Assembly: GCF_007988805.1 (NCBI RefSeq)
Contig: NZ_BJUV01000005.1
Span: 80,034 to 144,033 of the forward strand
DNA length: 64,000 nucleotides
Direction: 5' to 3'
DNA from: Frigoribacterium faeni
GTDB lineage: Bacteria > Actinomycetota > Actinomycetes > Actinomycetales > Microbacteriaceae
Position 1 is the first letter of the stretch. Every line of letters begins with the position of its first letter. A program made the translations under genes and the position numbers. Shown here in pieces: positions 31,302 through 41,131 of the stretch. Below the pieces are notes generated by a model. That model was not told the origin of the DNA and ran no database searches. It saw only the letters and a list, made by a program, of their open reading frames with translations.

Positions 31302-32170
31302 CCGACCCGTCGACGACGCGTCCCTTCGGCGAACGGCTCGGCGAGACCTTCGACCGGCTCGGGCCGCTCTGCGTGGGCATCGACCCGCACCCCTATCTGC
31401 TCGACGAGTGGCGCCTGACGGCGGGCGCGTCCGGCGTCCGCGACTTCGGGCTCCGGGTCGTCGAGCAGACGGTCCGAGGAGGGGCGGGCATCGTGAAGCC
31501 GCAGGTCGCCTTCTACGAGCGGTGGGGCTCGGCCGGGTTCGCCGCGCTCGAGGACGTCCTCGCGGCCGCGCGCGCGGCGGGCCTGCTCGTGGTCGGCGAC
31601 GCGAAGCGCGGCGACATCGGCAGCACGATGGACGCCTACGGCGACGCCTGGTTCGCCGCCGACTCGGCCCTCCGCGTCGACGCCCTGACGGTCTCGCCGT
31701 ATCTCGGGCTCGGCTCCATGACGGGTCTCATCGCCCGGGCCCGGGCCGCCGGAGCCGGCGTCTTCGTGCTCGGCGCGACGTCGAACCCCGAGGCACGGGT
31801 CACGCAGTCCGCACGCCGCACCTCGGACGACGGCACGGTGTCGACGGTCGCGGGCGGTATCGTCGACGACGTGCTGCACGACAACCAGATCGCCGGGGAC
31901 TCCCGGTTCGGCTCGGTGGGGCTGGTGCTCGGCGCGACCGTCGACCTGGCCGACGCCGGGGTCGACCTCGACCGTCTGACCACGACTCCCGTCCTCGCTC
32001 CCGGCTTCGGGCACCAGGGCGCTCGCTACGCCGACATCCGCGCCGTCTTCGGCCCGGCCTCGCGTTCGGTCATCGTCTCGGCCTCCCGCGCGCTGCTGGC
32101 GCACGGCGGACCGGGTCTCGCCGAGGCCGTCCGCCGCGACGTCGACGAGGTGCGTCGATGCCTCGTCTGA
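31298..32170 (+). CDS. pyrF: Orotidine 5'-phosphate decarboxylase (type 2)
   Basis: PyrF decarboxylates OMP to UMP, the last step of the pathway. The 290-residue protein is of the longer, mycobacterial type 2 family; the active-site motif '[17 protein letters not shown]' (residues about 96-112) is intact. It begins with GTG overlapping the carB stop. Its last 13 bases overlap the ATG of the next gene, so guanylate kinase is coupled to UMP synthesis. Confidence 0.94.
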
Positions 32171-33072
32171 CCCCGCCGCCGGTCGACCGGGCCGCCGCCG
32201 CACGAGCGGCCGTGGCGGCCCGCCGGGCCCGCGCTGCCGTCAAGTCCGCCGTGGCCGACCGGAGCCGCCAGGCTCTCGACGTCGCCGAGAGCGCCTGGGC
32301 GGGCGAACCCACGGCACCCGAGGCCACCCTGCGGGTCCGCGAGCTCCTGACGAGCATCCCCGGCATCGGCCCGACCCGTGCCGCGCGGGTCATGTCCGAC
32401 CTCGGCATCGCCGAGTCCAAGCGGGTCGGCGGCCTCGGCGTCCGTCAGCGGCGCACGCTGGGGGACTGGCTGGCGCACCGCGAGGCCCGCGGACGGCTCC
32501 GCTCGCGCCTGGTCGTCCTCGCCGGTCCGACGGCCGTCGGCAAGGGGACGGTGTCGGCCCACATCCGCGACAACTACCCCGACGTGCATCTCTCGATCTC
32601 CGCCACGACCCGGTCGCCCCGCCCCGGGGAGGTCGACGGCGTGCACTACTACTTCGTCGACGACGCCGAGTTCGACCGCATGATCCGCGACCGCGAGCTC
32701 CTCGAGTACGCGACGGTGCACAACTCGTACCGTTACGGCACCCCGCGTCCGCCGATCGACGCGGCTCTCCACGAGGGCCGGAGCGTCCTGCTCGAGATCG
32801 ACCTGCAGGGCGCGCGCCTCGTGCGAGTCGCCATGCCCGAAGCGGTCCTCGTGTTCCTCCTGCCCCCGACGTGGGACGAGCTCGTGCGTCGGCTGATCGG
32901 TCGCGGCACCGAGGACGCGGCCGAACAGCAGCGTCGACTCGAGACCGCGAAGGTCGAACTCGCGGCCCAGGACGAGTTCGACGTCAAGGTCGTCAACCAC
33001 GACGTGGCCGAAGCGGCCCGCGAGGTCGTAGAATTGATGACTGCGTCCGACGACGCGCGTCCGCGCGACTGA
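32158..33072 (+). CDS. gmk: mIHF-like domain fused to guanylate kinase
   Basis: A 304-residue protein with two parts. Residues about 1-108 match the actinobacterial integration host factor mIHF: a basic helical arm ('[20 protein letters not shown]') and a helix-two-turn-helix core ('[49 protein letters not shown]'). Residues about 116-304 form guanylate kinase (GMP + ATP to GDP + ADP) with P-loop 'GPTAVGKGT' at 123-131, GMP-site '[18 protein letters not shown]' and lid 'RLIGRGTED'. In mycobacteria mihF and gmk are separate neighbours; here no stop lies between the domains. The ATG at 32158 overlaps pyrF and the mIHF part begins right there, so the fusion is the natural reading. Confidence 0.92.
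   Translation: MPRLTPPPVDRAAAARAAVAARRARAAVKSAVADRSRQALDVAESAWAGEPTAPEATLRVRELLTSIPGIGPTRAARVMSDLGIAESKRVGGLGVRQRRTLGDWLAHREARGRLRSRLVVLAGPTAVGKGTVSAHIRDNYPDVHLSISATTRSPRPGEVDGVHYYFVDDAEFDRMIRDRELLEYATVHNSYRYGTPRPPIDAALHEGRSVLLEIDLQGARLVRVAMPEAVLVFLLPPTWDELVRRLIGRGTEDAAEQQRRLETAKVELAAQDEFDVKVVNHDVAEAAREVVELMTASDDARPRD
33029..33034 (+). promoter_or_regulatory. Candidate internal -10 box (TAGAAT) for rpoZ
   Basis: TAGAAT lies inside the end of gmk, 111 bases before the rpoZ ATG. It is a good -10 match but has no clear -35. Confidence 0.3.
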
Positions 33073-33145
33073 TCGACGCCACGACTTCCCCCTCCACACG
33101 CCCGGTCGGCGCGCGGAGACACAGCCCCACGAACGAGGAGTAACC

Positions 33146-33412
33146 ATGGCCGACAAGAACCAGGGCATCATCGATCCCCCCATCGACGAGCTGCTCTCGA
33201 AGGTCGAGTCGAAGTACGCGCTCGTCATCTTCGCCTCCAAGCGCGCCCGCCAGATCAACGACTACTACGCCGACCTCCACGAGGGCAGCCTGTTCGACAA
33301 CGTCGGCCCCCTGGTCGACAGCACGATCGACGACAAGCCGCTGTCGGTCGCGATGCACGAGATCAACGAGGACAAGCTCGAGGTCAAGCCGCTGGCGACC
33401 CCGGCCGACTGA
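33146..33412 (+). CDS. rpoZ: RNA polymerase omega subunit
   Basis: Omega helps assembly and stability of RNA polymerase by binding beta'. The 88-residue protein has the family core '[35 protein letters not shown]' and the actinobacterial C-terminus '[19 protein letters not shown]'. The ATG at 33146 has a GAGGAG site at 33135-33140. It follows gmk in the common gmk-rpoZ order and ends before a strong hairpin. Confidence 0.95.
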   Translation: MADKNQGIIDPPIDELLSKVESKYALVIFASKRARQINDYYADLHEGSLFDNVGPLVDSTIDDKPLSVAMHEINEDKLEVKPLATPAD

Positions 33413-33440
33413 TCGCCCGCCGCCGAGGCGGCATGTCACA

Positions 33441-33466
33441 GACCGACCCACTGTCAGTGGCCGGTC
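33441..33466. repeat. Near-palindromic operator-like dyad between rpoZ and metK
   Basis: CCACTG (33448-33453) and CAGTGG (33455-33460) are separated by one base, and outer arms GACCG (33441-33445) and CGGTC (33462-33466) extend the symmetry. The 1-base centre is too tight for an RNA hairpin loop, so a protein-binding site in DNA is more likely. TAGACT at 33468-33473 follows at once and may be a -10 box. Confidence 0.5.
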
Positions 33467-33474
33467 ATAGACTC

Positions 33475-33512
33475 GACGAGGCCCCCGGGAGGACATCCCG
33501 CGGGGCCTCGTC
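33475..33512 (+). terminator. Terminator after rpoZ
   Basis: An outer 11-bp stem (33475-33485 with 33502-33512) and an inner 5-bp stem (33486-33490 with 33496-33500) with one bulged base form a strong hairpin 63 bases after rpoZ and 57 bases before metK. No U-tract. Confidence 0.75.
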
Positions 33513-33568
33513 ACGTCCATCGGCACGACGCACCCGTCGCACCGCCCACCGCTCACGAGGGGATCCCC

Positions 33569-34801
33569 TTGACCTTGACCGACGCCACCGCCAGCACGAG
33601 CACCGCGACTCCGACCGGCCTCCGGCTGTTCACCTCCGAGTCCGTCACCGAGGGGCACCCCGACAAGATCTGCGATCAGATCTCCGACGGCATCCTCGAC
33701 GCTCTCCTGGCGGTCGACCCGGCCAGCCGGGTCGCGGTCGAGACCATGGTGACGACCGGTCTCGTCCACGTCGCCGGCGAGGTCACGACCAAGGGCTACG
33801 TCGACATCCCGACGATCGTGCGCGATCTCATCGTCGGCATCGGCTACGACTCCTCGGCGGTCAGCTTCGACGGCCGCACGTGCGGCGTCGAGGTGTCGAT
33901 CGGCGCGCAGTCGCCGGACATCGCCCAGGGCGTCGACTCCGCGCTCGAGGCTCGGGGCGGCGACGACGACGCCCTCAATCGTCAGGGTGCCGGCGACCAG
34001 GGGATCATGTTCGGCTACGCCACGAACGAGACCCCGCAGTACATGCCCCTGCCCGTGTGGCTGGCCCACCGTCTCGCCGAGCGACTCGCGTCCGTCCGCA
34101 AATCGGGGCAGCTCGACTACCTGCGCCCCGACGGCAAGACCCAGGTCACCGTCGGCTACGACGGCGTGGTCCCCGTCACCGTCGACACCGTCGTCCTGTC
34201 GACCCAGCACTCGCCGAGCGTCTCGAGCGCCCAGCTCGAGAGCGACGTCATCGCCCAGGTGATCCGCCCCGTCCTCGACGAGGCCGGGCTCGACTCGTCC
34301 GCCACCCGCTTCATCATCAACCCCACCGGTCGTTTCGAGATCGGGGGCCCGCAGGGCGACGCCGGTCTGACCGGGCGCAAGATCATCGTCGACACCTACG
34401 GGGGAGCGAGCCGCCACGGCGGCGGCGCGTTCTCGGGCAAGGACCCGTCGAAGGTCGACCGCTCGGCCGCCTACGCGATGCGCTGGGTCGCGAAGAACGC
34501 CGTGGCGGCGGGACTGGCCGACCGTCTGGAGCTCCAGGTCGCCTACGCGATCGGTCGTGCCGCTCCGGTCGGCCTCTACGTCGAGACCTTCGGCACGGGT
34601 CGGGTCTCCGACGCGACGATCATCGACGCCATCGGCACGGTCTTCGACCTCCGTCCGGCGGCCATCATCCGCGACCTCGATCTCCTGCGGCCGATCTACG
34701 CCGCGACGTCGACCTACGGACACTTCGGTCGCGATCTGCCCGACTTCACGTGGGAGGCCCTCGACCGCGTCGACGCGCTGCGGGCCGCCGCCGGGCTCTG
34801 A
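33569..34801 (+). CDS. metK: S-adenosylmethionine synthetase
   Basis: MetK makes SAM from methionine and ATP. The 410-residue protein has '[27 protein letters not shown]', '[23 protein letters not shown]', and the phosphate-binding '[19 protein letters not shown]' motif. The start is a TTG at 33569: GAGGGGAT at 33557-33564 gives 6-base spacing and no ATG or GTG fits better; a second TTG at 33575 is also possible. It is not overlapped by its neighbours, so it probably has its own promoter in the 33413-33568 gap. Confidence 0.95.
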   Translation: MTLTDATASTSTATPTGLRLFTSESVTEGHPDKICDQISDGILDALLAVDPASRVAVETMVTTGLVHVAGEVTTKGYVDIPTIVRDLIVGIGYDSSAVSFDGRTCGVEVSIGAQSPDIAQGVDSALEARGGDDDALNRQGAGDQGIMFGYATNETPQYMPLPVWLAHRLAERLASVRKSGQLDYLRPDGKTQVTVGYDGVVPVTVDTVVLSTQHSPSVSSAQLESDVIAQVIRPVLDEAGLDSSATRFIINPTGRFEIGGPQGDAGLTGRKIIVDTYGGASRHGGGAFSGKDPSKVDRSAAYAMRWVAKNAVAAGLADRLELQVAYAIGRAAPVGLYVETFGTGRVSDATIIDAIGTVFDLRPAAIIRDLDLLRPIYAATSTYGHFGRDLPDFTWEALDRVDALRAAAGL

Positions 34802-34833
34802 CCGGTGTCCCGCTGTCGGGGTCGGGTGTCGCG

Positions 34834-36879
34834 ATGAGCATCACGGAGTCGAACGGAGCGGCGAGGGTCGTCGTCCGCGTTCTCGTCGAATCGCCGCTGC
34901 CCCAGCTCGACCGCCTCTTCGACTACGCGGTACCACCGCGCCTCGTCGCGCTCGTCCGACCCGGCATCCGGGTCCGGGTGCCGTTGCGCTCCGCCGGGCG
35001 CATCGCCGACGGCTTCGTCGTCGAGGTGGTCGAGCACTCCGACCACGTCGGCGAGCTGAGCGACGTCGACGACGTCGTGTCGAAGGTCCCCGTGCTCGCA
35101 CCCGAGGTGTGGCGTCTCGCCCGCGCCGTGGCCGATCGCGCCGGAGGCTCGGCCAGCGATGTGCTCCGCCTCGCCGTCCCTCCTCGGCAGGTGCGCGTCG
35201 AGAAGGCCTGGCTCGCCCGTTCCGCGGCCGCTGCTCCGTCCGAGACGTCGGCGGGTGAGACCGCTCGAGACGACGCCCCCGCCGAGACGGAGCGGCCTCG
35301 CGTCGAAGCGCAGCCGGTCACGGGCTACCGCGCGGACGCCCTCGGCGGTCTCGTGCCCGCACGGGGTCGGGCCGCTGTGGACGCGATCCCGTTGCTCGTC
35401 GAGCTGCCGGACGGCGCCTGGGTCGGGCGCTGGGCCGTCACCACGGCCCAGCTGGTCACCGTCGCCCTCGCCGCGGGGGAGAACGCCATCGTGGCGGTCC
35501 CCGACTACCGCGACGAGGACCACGTCCTCCGTGCGCTGGCCGCGGTCGTCCCCGACGAGGCCATCGTGCGTCTCGACTCGCGCCAGTCCAACGCCGATCG
35601 CTACCGGGCCCTCCTGCGGGCCCGCGCCGACGCGCCGGCCGTCCTCGTCGGCAATCGCTCCGTCCTCCTCGCGCCCTCGCGTCGGCTCGGCCTCATCGTG
35701 GTCTTCGACGACGGCGATCCGTCGTTCGCCGAGCCCCTCGCTCCGTACGTGCACGCCCGCGACACGGCCCTCGTCCGACAGACGCAGCAGGAGACCGCGC
35801 TGGTGTTCCTCGGACACTCCCGCAGCACCGACGTCCAGCGCCTCGTCGAGATCGGCTTCCTCGCCGAGGTGCGGCCCGATCCTCGCTACCAGCCGAAGGT
35901 CATCCCCACGTCGCAGCAGGCCGCTCGAGACGGTTTCGCCGCCCAGGCGCGCATCCCGTCGACGGCCTGGAACGAGGCCAGAGCCGCGGTCGAGCACGGT
36001 CCGGTGCTCATCCAGGTCGCTCATCCCGGCTACTCGCCGCGGTTGGCCTGCACCGAGTGCGGCGACACGGCCCGCTGTCTGCGCTGCAACGGACCGCTCG
36101 TCCAACGTCAGCAGGGGGCTCAGCCGGCGTGCTCGTGGTGCGGGGCACTCGCCGTGGGGTGGCGCTGCCAGACCTGCGAGGGCACGGCCATGAAGGCCGT
36201 CGGCACGGGAGCAGCCCGCACCGCCGACGAGCTCGGCAAGGCGTTCCCGGGGGTGCGGGTCATCGTGGCCGACGGGATGCGGCCGGTCACCCACGTCGAC
36301 GACGAGCCCGCCCTCGTGGTCGCCACCCGGGGCGCCGAACCCGTCGCCCCCGGCGGCTATCGGGCCGTCCTCCTCCTCGACGGCGAACGGATGCTCGCCC
36401 GAGAGAGCCTCCGCGTCGCCGAGGACTGCCTCCGCTGGTGGGCCAACGCGACGGCCCTGGCCGCCCGACGCGCGCCCGTCGTCCTCGTCGGGGTCGGAGG
36501 CGCCATCGCCTCCGCGCTGGCGACGTGGGAGCTCGCGCGCTTCGCGTCCGCCGAGCTGGCCGACCGGCGCCATCTCCGCTTCCCGCCGGCCGTCCGGGTC
36601 GCCACGGTGACCGGGACCGTCGAGACGGTGGCGCGCGCCCTCGACGATCTGCCCGACGAGGTCCGCCTCGAGACCCTGGGCCCGGTCGAGGTCCCCGAGT
36701 CGGGCGTGCGAGCGATCGTGCGCTTCGACTTCGCCCACGGAGCCGACGTCGCCCGCGTGCTCCGTTCGCAGGTCATCCGCGCCGCCACCGAGCGCCGGAA
36801 GGCCCTCGGTCAGAAGCGCGGGCGGGTCGTCCCTACACTCAGAGTGCGGTTCGACGACGTCGAGCCGTTCACCGACTGA
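34834..36879 (+). CDS. priA: Primosomal protein N' PriA-like, without helicase ATPase motifs
   Basis: A 681-residue actinobacterial PriA. In other bacteria PriA is a helicase that reloads DnaB at stalled forks. The N-terminal DNA-binding region ('VLVESPLPQLDRLFDYAVPP...IRVRVPLRSAGRIADGFVVEV') and the Cys zinc clusters ('CTECGDTARCLRCNGPL' and 'CSWCGALAVGWRCQTCEG') are present. The Walker A loop is missing: where GxTGSGKT should be the sequence reads 'LPDGAWVGRWAVTT', and the DEEH box is 'FDDGD'. Helicase activity is therefore unlikely, as noted for mycobacterial PriA. The ATG at 34834 gives the normal N-terminus. Confidence 0.9.
   Translation: MSITESNGAARVVVRVLVESPLPQLDRLFDYAVPPRLVALVRPGIRVRVPLRSAGRIADGFVVEVVEHSDHVGELSDVDDVVSKVPVLAPEVWRLARAVADRAGGSASDVLRLAVPPRQVRVEKAWLARSAAAAPSETSAGETARDDAPAETERPRVEAQPVTGYRADALGGLVPARGRAAVDAIPLLVELPDGAWVGRWAVTTAQLVTVALAAGENAIVAVPDYRDEDHVLRALAAVVPDEAIVRLDSRQSNADRYRALLRARADAPAVLVGNRSVLLAPSRRLGLIVVFDDGDPSFAEPLAPYVHARDTALVRQTQQETALVFLGHSRSTDVQRLVEIGFLAEVRPDPRYQPKVIPTSQQAARDGFAAQARIPSTAWNEARAAVEHGPVLIQVAHPGYSPRLACTECGDTARCLRCNGPLVQRQQGAQPACSWCGALAVGWRCQTCEGTAMKAVGTGAARTADELGKAFPGVRVIVADGMRPVTHVDDEPALVVATRGAEPVAPGGYRAVLLLDGERMLARESLRVAEDCLRWWANATALAARRAPVVLVGVGGAIASALATWELARFASAELADRRHLRFPPAVRVATVTGTVETVARALDDLPDEVRLETLGPVEVPESGVRAIVRFDFAHGADVARVLRSQVIRAATERRKALGQKRGRVVPTLRVRFDDVEPFTD
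36834..36839 (+). promoter_or_regulatory. Candidate internal -10 box (TACACT) for fmt-rsmB
   Basis: TACACT near the end of priA would start transcription about 50 bases before the fmt GTG. No clear -35. Confidence 0.3.
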
Positions 36880-36896
36880 CCCCCACAGGAACCCAC

Positions 36897-37868
36897 GTGC
36901 GTCTCGTCTTCGCCGGCAGCCCCGCCGCCGCCCTCCCGTCCCTCCACGCCCTCGCCGAGAGCGAGCACGAGATCGTCGCGGTCCTCACCCGGGACGACAC
37001 GCCTCAGGGTCGGAAGCGCGTCCTCACCCCGACGCCCGTCGCGACGGCGGCGGAGGACCTCGGGCTGACGGTCATCAAGACGAGACGCATCACCGACGAC
37101 GTCGCCTCCCGCATCCACGACCTCGACCCCGACCTGGGCGTGATCGTCGCCTTCGGCGCCCTGCTCCGCGAACCCCTCCTGTCGACGCCCCGACTCGGCT
37201 GGATCAACCTCCACTTCTCGCTCCTGCCGCGGTGGCGCGGCGCCGCGCCCGTCCAGCGCGCCCTGATGGCGGGCGATCCGGTCACCGGGGCGGCCGTCTT
37301 CCAGCTCGTCCCCGAGCTCGACGCCGGAGCGGTCTACGGCACCGTCGACCGTCCCCTGGTCGGCGACGAGACCGCCGGCGACCTCCTCGACGAGCTCGCG
37401 CTGTCGGGAGCCGACCTCCTCGCCGGAACCGTCGACCTCCTCTCCACCGGCGACGTCGTCGGCGTCGAGCAGACCGGCCCCGTGACCCTCGCCCCGAAGC
37501 TGACGATCGACGACGGGGCGCTCGATCTGACGCAGCCGGCCCGGGCCGTCCTCGACCGCTGGCGGGGAACGACACCCGAGCCGGGGGCCCATGCGCCGTT
37601 CGGCGACGCCCGGCTCAAGATCCTGCACCTCCGTCCGGCCGACGACGCCGACGCGACGCTCGAGCCCGGTCGGGTCGCCTCGTCCGGTCGCCGTCTCCTC
37701 GTCGGCACCGCGTCGGCGCCGCTCGAGCTCGTCCGCGTCCAGCCGCCGGGCAAGAAGCCGATGGCGGCGACCGACTGGTTCCGCGGGCTTCCTCCAGGAG
37801 GCGCACCGCGCCTCCTGCCGTCGTCTCCCGTCGACCCCGCCGTCATCTCCGAGGGAGATCCCGCATGA
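36897..37868 (+). CDS. fmt: Methionyl-tRNA formyltransferase
   Basis: Fmt formylates initiator Met-tRNA using 10-formyl-tetrahydrofolate. The 323-residue protein begins 'MRLVFAGSPAAALPSLHALAES', has the catalytic 'INLHFSLLPRWRGAAPVQRAL' segment (Asn/His of the active site) and the linker and C-terminal OB-like tRNA-binding domain. The GTG at 36897 starts at the family N-terminus, after ACAGGA at 36885-36890; the long upstream open frame is a shadow of priA. def is not in the window. Overlaps rsmB by 4 bases. Confidence 0.94.
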   Translation: MRLVFAGSPAAALPSLHALAESEHEIVAVLTRDDTPQGRKRVLTPTPVATAAEDLGLTVIKTRRITDDVASRIHDLDPDLGVIVAFGALLREPLLSTPRLGWINLHFSLLPRWRGAAPVQRALMAGDPVTGAAVFQLVPELDAGAVYGTVDRPLVGDETAGDLLDELALSGADLLAGTVDLLSTGDVVGVEQTGPVTLAPKLTIDDGALDLTQPARAVLDRWRGTTPEPGAHAPFGDARLKILHLRPADDADATLEPGRVASSGRRLLVGTASAPLELVRVQPPGKKPMAATDWFRGLPPGGAPRLLPSSPVDPAVISEGDPA

Positions 37869-39226
37869 GCCGTGTCCAGCCCGCCCGTCGCGTGGCCCTC
37901 GACGTGCTCCGCGCCGTCGAGGCCGACGACGCCTACTCGAACCTCCTCCTCCCGGCGCGCATCTCCCGAGCGGGGCTCGACGCCGCCGACGCGGGCCTCG
38001 CGACCGAGCTCACCTACGGGACGCTGCGCCTCCGGGGCTACTACGACCGGGTCATCGCCCTCGCCGCCCGTCGACCGGTGACGAAGATCGATCCCGCCCT
38101 GCTCGACGTCCTGCGACTCGGGGTCCACCAGCTGCTCTCCACCCGCGTGGCGGCCCACGCGGCGGTCGACGAGTCCGTCGAGCTGGCCCGCGAGGTCGGC
38201 AGCCGCTCGGGCACCGGATTCGTGAACGGCGTGCTGCGGACGGTGTCGCGGTCGACGGCGCCCGAGTGGCTCGACCGCGTCCTCGCCGGGTCCGACGGCG
38301 ACGACGACCGCCTCTCGGCCGAGTGGTCGCATCCCGCCTGGGTCGTCCGGGCCTTCCGCCAGGCCCTCGCGGCAGAGGGGCGAGCGGACGAGCTCCTCGA
38401 CCTGCTCGCGGCGGACAACGAGGCACCGAGCGTCAGCCTGGTCGCCCTCCCCGGCCTCGCCGAGGTCGCCGAGCTGGGCTCTCCGAGCGGCCGGCTCTCA
38501 CCTCTGGCGGCCACGAGCTCGGGGGGAGACCCCGCGAACCAGCCCGCCGTGCGCGACGGGCGTGCCCGCGTGCAGGACGAGGGCTCCCAGTTCGCCGCCC
38601 TCCTGCTGAGCCGTCACCGCCCGGCGACGGCGGGCGAGCGCTGGCTCGACATGTGCGCGGGCCCCGGCGGCAAGGCGGCCCTGCTCGGGGCCGAGGCCGC
38701 TCGGGCGGGTGCCCGGCTCCTGGCCAACGAGCTCGTCCCCGCGCGCGCGGGCCTCGTCCGCCAGGCCCTGGCCTCGGTGCCGGGCGGGGTCGAGGTCGTC
38801 GAGGGCGACGCCACCCGTTTCGGCGACGAGACGCCGGGCGCATTCGATCGGATCCTGCTCGACGCCCCGTGCACGGGGCTGGGAGCGCTCCGGCGTCGTC
38901 CCGAGGCCCGCTGGCGCAAGCAGCCTCGCGACGTCGGGGAGCTCACCGCGCTCCAGGCCCGCCTCTTCGCGAGCGCGATCGACGCTCTCGCCCCCGGGGG
39001 AGTCCTCGCCTACGTCACCTGCTCGCCGCATGTGGCCGAGACCAGGGCGATCGTCGAGACCGGCCTGCGCGGCCGCGACGACCTGGCGCTCGTCGACGCC
39101 ACCGCCGTCGCCGACGGGATCGCGGTCGCTCCGGTCGATCTCGCGTCGGCGCCCTACGTCCAGCTCTGGCCGCACCGCCACGGCACCGACGCGATGTTCG
39201 TGGCCCTCGTCGAGAAGCGGGCCTGA
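37865..39226 (+). CDS. rsmB: 16S rRNA (cytosine-C5) methyltransferase RsmB/Sun family
   Basis: RsmB methylates C967-type cytosine in 16S rRNA with SAM. The 453-residue protein has an N-terminal NusB-like RNA-binding domain (about 1-140, '[25 protein letters not shown]...[28 protein letters not shown]') and a C-terminal methyltransferase domain with SAM motif '[15 protein letters not shown]', catalytic '[21 protein letters not shown]' and second Cys in '[16 protein letters not shown]'. Coupled to fmt by ATGA. Confidence 0.93.
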   Translation: MSRVQPARRVALDVLRAVEADDAYSNLLLPARISRAGLDAADAGLATELTYGTLRLRGYYDRVIALAARRPVTKIDPALLDVLRLGVHQLLSTRVAAHAAVDESVELAREVGSRSGTGFVNGVLRTVSRSTAPEWLDRVLAGSDGDDDRLSAEWSHPAWVVRAFRQALAAEGRADELLDLLAADNEAPSVSLVALPGLAEVAELGSPSGRLSPLAATSSGGDPANQPAVRDGRARVQDEGSQFAALLLSRHRPATAGERWLDMCAGPGGKAALLGAEAARAGARLLANELVPARAGLVRQALASVPGGVEVVEGDATRFGDETPGAFDRILLDAPCTGLGALRRRPEARWRKQPRDVGELTALQARLFASAIDALAPGGVLAYVTCSPHVAETRAIVETGLRGRDDLALVDATAVADGIAVAPVDLASAPYVQLWPHRHGTDAMFVALVEKRA

Positions 39227-39258
39227 CGGCTCGCGGCGGGCGCGGACCCGGTCGCCGG

Positions 39259-39264
39259 TAAGAT
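39259..39264 (+). promoter_or_regulatory. Candidate leaderless-type -10 box (TAAGAT) for rpe
   Basis: TAAGAT ends 6 bases before the rpe GTG at 39271, and no ribosome site is present between, which fits a leaderless mRNA. Confidence 0.45.
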
Positions 39265-39270
39265 CGACGG

Positions 39271-39936
39271 GTGCCCGTCCGCATCAGCCCCAGCATCCTC
39301 TCCGCCGACTTCGCGAACCTCGAACGCGACCTGCACCGCATCGGCGACGCCGATCTCGTCCACGTCGACGTCATGGACGGCCATTTCGTGCCGAACCTGA
39401 CCCTCGGTCTCCCGGTGGTCGAGCGCATCCAGCAGGTGAGCCCGCTCCCGCTCGACGTGCACCTCATGATCGACGACGCCGATCGCTGGGCGCCCCGCTA
39501 CGCCGAGCTCGGCGCCTTCTCCGTCACCTTCTCCGGCGAGGCGGCGGCCGATCCCGTGGCGACCGCGCGGGCCGTCCGCAGCACGGGCGCGCGCGCCTCC
39601 GTCGCGGTCAAGCCCGGCACCGATCTCGAGCCCTACCTCCGCACCCTCGACGAGTTCGACATGATCCTCGTCATGACCGTCGAGCCGGGGTTCGGCGGCC
39701 AGTCCTTCATGGCCGACACGATGCCGAAGCTCGCCCGCGCCCGCGAGGCCGTGGACCGCTCCGGGCTCGACGTCTGGCTCGAGGTCGACGGCGGCATCGA
39801 CGTCCAGACCATCGTGACCGCCGTCGCGAACGGCGCCGACACCGTGGTGGCCGGGTCGGCGGTCTACGGCGGCGAGCCCTCCGAGCGCATCGCGGCACTC
39901 CGCGCCGCCGCGGCGACGGTAGCCTTGTCCTCGTGA
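39271..39936 (+). CDS. rpe: Ribulose-phosphate 3-epimerase
   Basis: Rpe interconverts ribulose 5-phosphate and xylulose 5-phosphate in the pentose phosphate pathway. The 221-residue TIM-barrel protein has '[17 protein letters not shown]', '[16 protein letters not shown]' (catalytic Asp and metal His), 'LDVHLMIDD', '[13 protein letters not shown]' and 'LEVDGGID'. GTG start directly after a -10-like box. The stop overlaps hisE (GTGA), linking it to the his genes. Confidence 0.95.
   Translation: MPVRISPSILSADFANLERDLHRIGDADLVHVDVMDGHFVPNLTLGLPVVERIQQVSPLPLDVHLMIDDADRWAPRYAELGAFSVTFSGEAAADPVATARAVRSTGARASVAVKPGTDLEPYLRTLDEFDMILVMTVEPGFGGQSFMADTMPKLARAREAVDRSGLDVWLEVDGGIDVQTIVTAVANGADTVVAGSAVYGGEPSERIAALRAAAATVALSS
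39920..39925 (+). promoter_or_regulatory. Candidate leaderless-type -10 box (TAGCCT) for hisE inside rpe
   Basis: TAGCCT lies in the last codons of rpe, 7 bases before the hisE GTG, and could start an independent his transcript. Confidence 0.35.
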
Positions 39937-40196
39937 AAACCTTCGACGAACTGTTCGCCGAGCTCAGCGACAAGGCGCGCGACCGCCCCGAGGGCTCGGG
40001 CACCGTGGCCGAGCTCGACGCGGGCGTGCACCAGATCGGCAAGAAGATCGTGGAGGAGGCCGCCGAGGTGTGGATGGCCGCCGAGTACGAGGGCGACACC
40101 GCCACCGCCGAGGAGATCTCCCAGCTCATCTACCACCTGCAGGTGCTCATGGTGGCCAAGGGTCTGTCGCCCTCCGACGTCTACCGACATCTCTGA
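39933..40196 (+). CDS. hisE: Phosphoribosyl-ATP diphosphatase
   Basis: HisE removes pyrophosphate from phosphoribosyl-ATP, the second step of histidine synthesis. The 87-residue, helical MazG-like protein shows '[51 protein letters not shown]' with the Glu-rich metal site and '[18 protein letters not shown]'. HisI is a separate gene downstream, not a HisIE fusion. Start GTG overlaps the rpe stop. Confidence 0.95.
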   Translation: MKTFDELFAELSDKARDRPEGSGTVAELDAGVHQIGKKIVEEAAEVWMAAEYEGDTATAEEISQLIYHLQVLMVAKGLSPSDVYRHL

Positions 40197-40290
40197 ACCC
40201 GTCCCCTCACCTCCACCGGGCGCCCGCCGACCAGCGGCACCGACGACACCGGGCCGGCAGACGGCCTCTCAGATCGGACAGAGACAGACC

Positions 40291-41130
40291 ATGCTCCGCG
40301 TAGCAGTGCCCAACAAGGGATCCCTCAGCGAGACCGCGACCGCCATGCTCACCGAGGCCGGCTACACCGGCCGCCGCGACGCCCGGACGCTCCACGTCGA
40401 AGACAGGCGCAACGGCGTCGAGTTCTTCTACCTCCGGCCTCGCGACATCGCGACCTACGTGGGCTCCGGCGCCCTCGACGTCGGCATCACGGGGCGCGAC
40501 CTGCTGCTCGACTCGCACTCTCCGGCCCACGAGGTAGCCCCACTCGACTTCGGCGGCTCGACCTTCCGCTTCGCGGGCCCTCCCGGTCGGTTCAGCGACG
40601 TGCGCGAACTCCAGGGCACCCGCGTGGCCACGAGCTACGCAGGTCTGGTCGGCACCTTCCTCGAGAGCCACGGGGTGACCGCCACGCTGGTCTCCCTGGA
40701 CGGGGCGGTCGAGAGCGCCGTCCAGCTCGGGGTGGCCGACGCCGTCGCCGACGTGGTCTCGACGGGCGGGACGCTCCGCGCCGCCGGCCTCGAGATCTTC
40801 GGGCCGGTGATCCTCGAGTCGACCGCGGTGCTGATCTCGTCCGACGCCCGGGTCGAGGGCCTCTCGGTGCTGCACCGCCGCCTCCAGGGCGTCCTCGTCG
40901 CTCGTCAGTACGTCCTGATGGACTACGACGTCCCCGTCGACAAGCTCGAGGCGGCGACGAGCATCGCCGGCGGCATGGAGTCGCCGACGGTCTCCCCCCT
41001 GCACGACCGCGACTGGGCCGCCGTCCGGGTCATGGTCCCGCGCGGCGACACCAACCAGGTGATGGACGCCCTCTACGACCTGGGGGCCAGGGCGATCCTG
41101 GTCAGCCCCATCCACGCCGCGAGGCTCTGA
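40291..41130 (+). CDS. hisG: ATP phosphoribosyltransferase (long form)
   Basis: HisG joins ATP and PRPP, the first and feedback-controlled step of histidine synthesis. The 279-residue protein is the long, hexameric form: catalytic domains with '[14 protein letters not shown]', '[13 protein letters not shown]' and the PRPP loop '[19 protein letters not shown]', then a C-terminal ACT-like regulatory domain (about 205-279, '[23 protein letters not shown]') where histidine would bind. No hisZ is needed. A 94-base gap separates it from hisE; no promoter is clear there. Confidence 0.95.
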   Translation: MLRVAVPNKGSLSETATAMLTEAGYTGRRDARTLHVEDRRNGVEFFYLRPRDIATYVGSGALDVGITGRDLLLDSHSPAHEVAPLDFGGSTFRFAGPPGRFSDVRELQGTRVATSYAGLVGTFLESHGVTATLVSLDGAVESAVQLGVADAVADVVSTGGTLRAAGLEIFGPVILESTAVLISSDARVEGLSVLHRRLQGVLVARQYVLMDYDVPVDKLEAATSIAGGMESPTVSPLHDRDWAAVRVMVPRGDTNQVMDALYDLGARAILVSPIHAARL

Positions 41131-41131
41131 C

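Noticed and set aside
33413..33568. SAM riboswitch before metK
   Set aside because: No SAM-I, SAM-II or SAM-IV core could be traced; the main structures are the rpoZ terminator and a dyad whose centre is one base.
39933..40196. HisIE fusion split by frameshift
   Set aside because: hisE and hisI are each complete and separated by hisG and hisF; separate genes are normal in actinobacteria.
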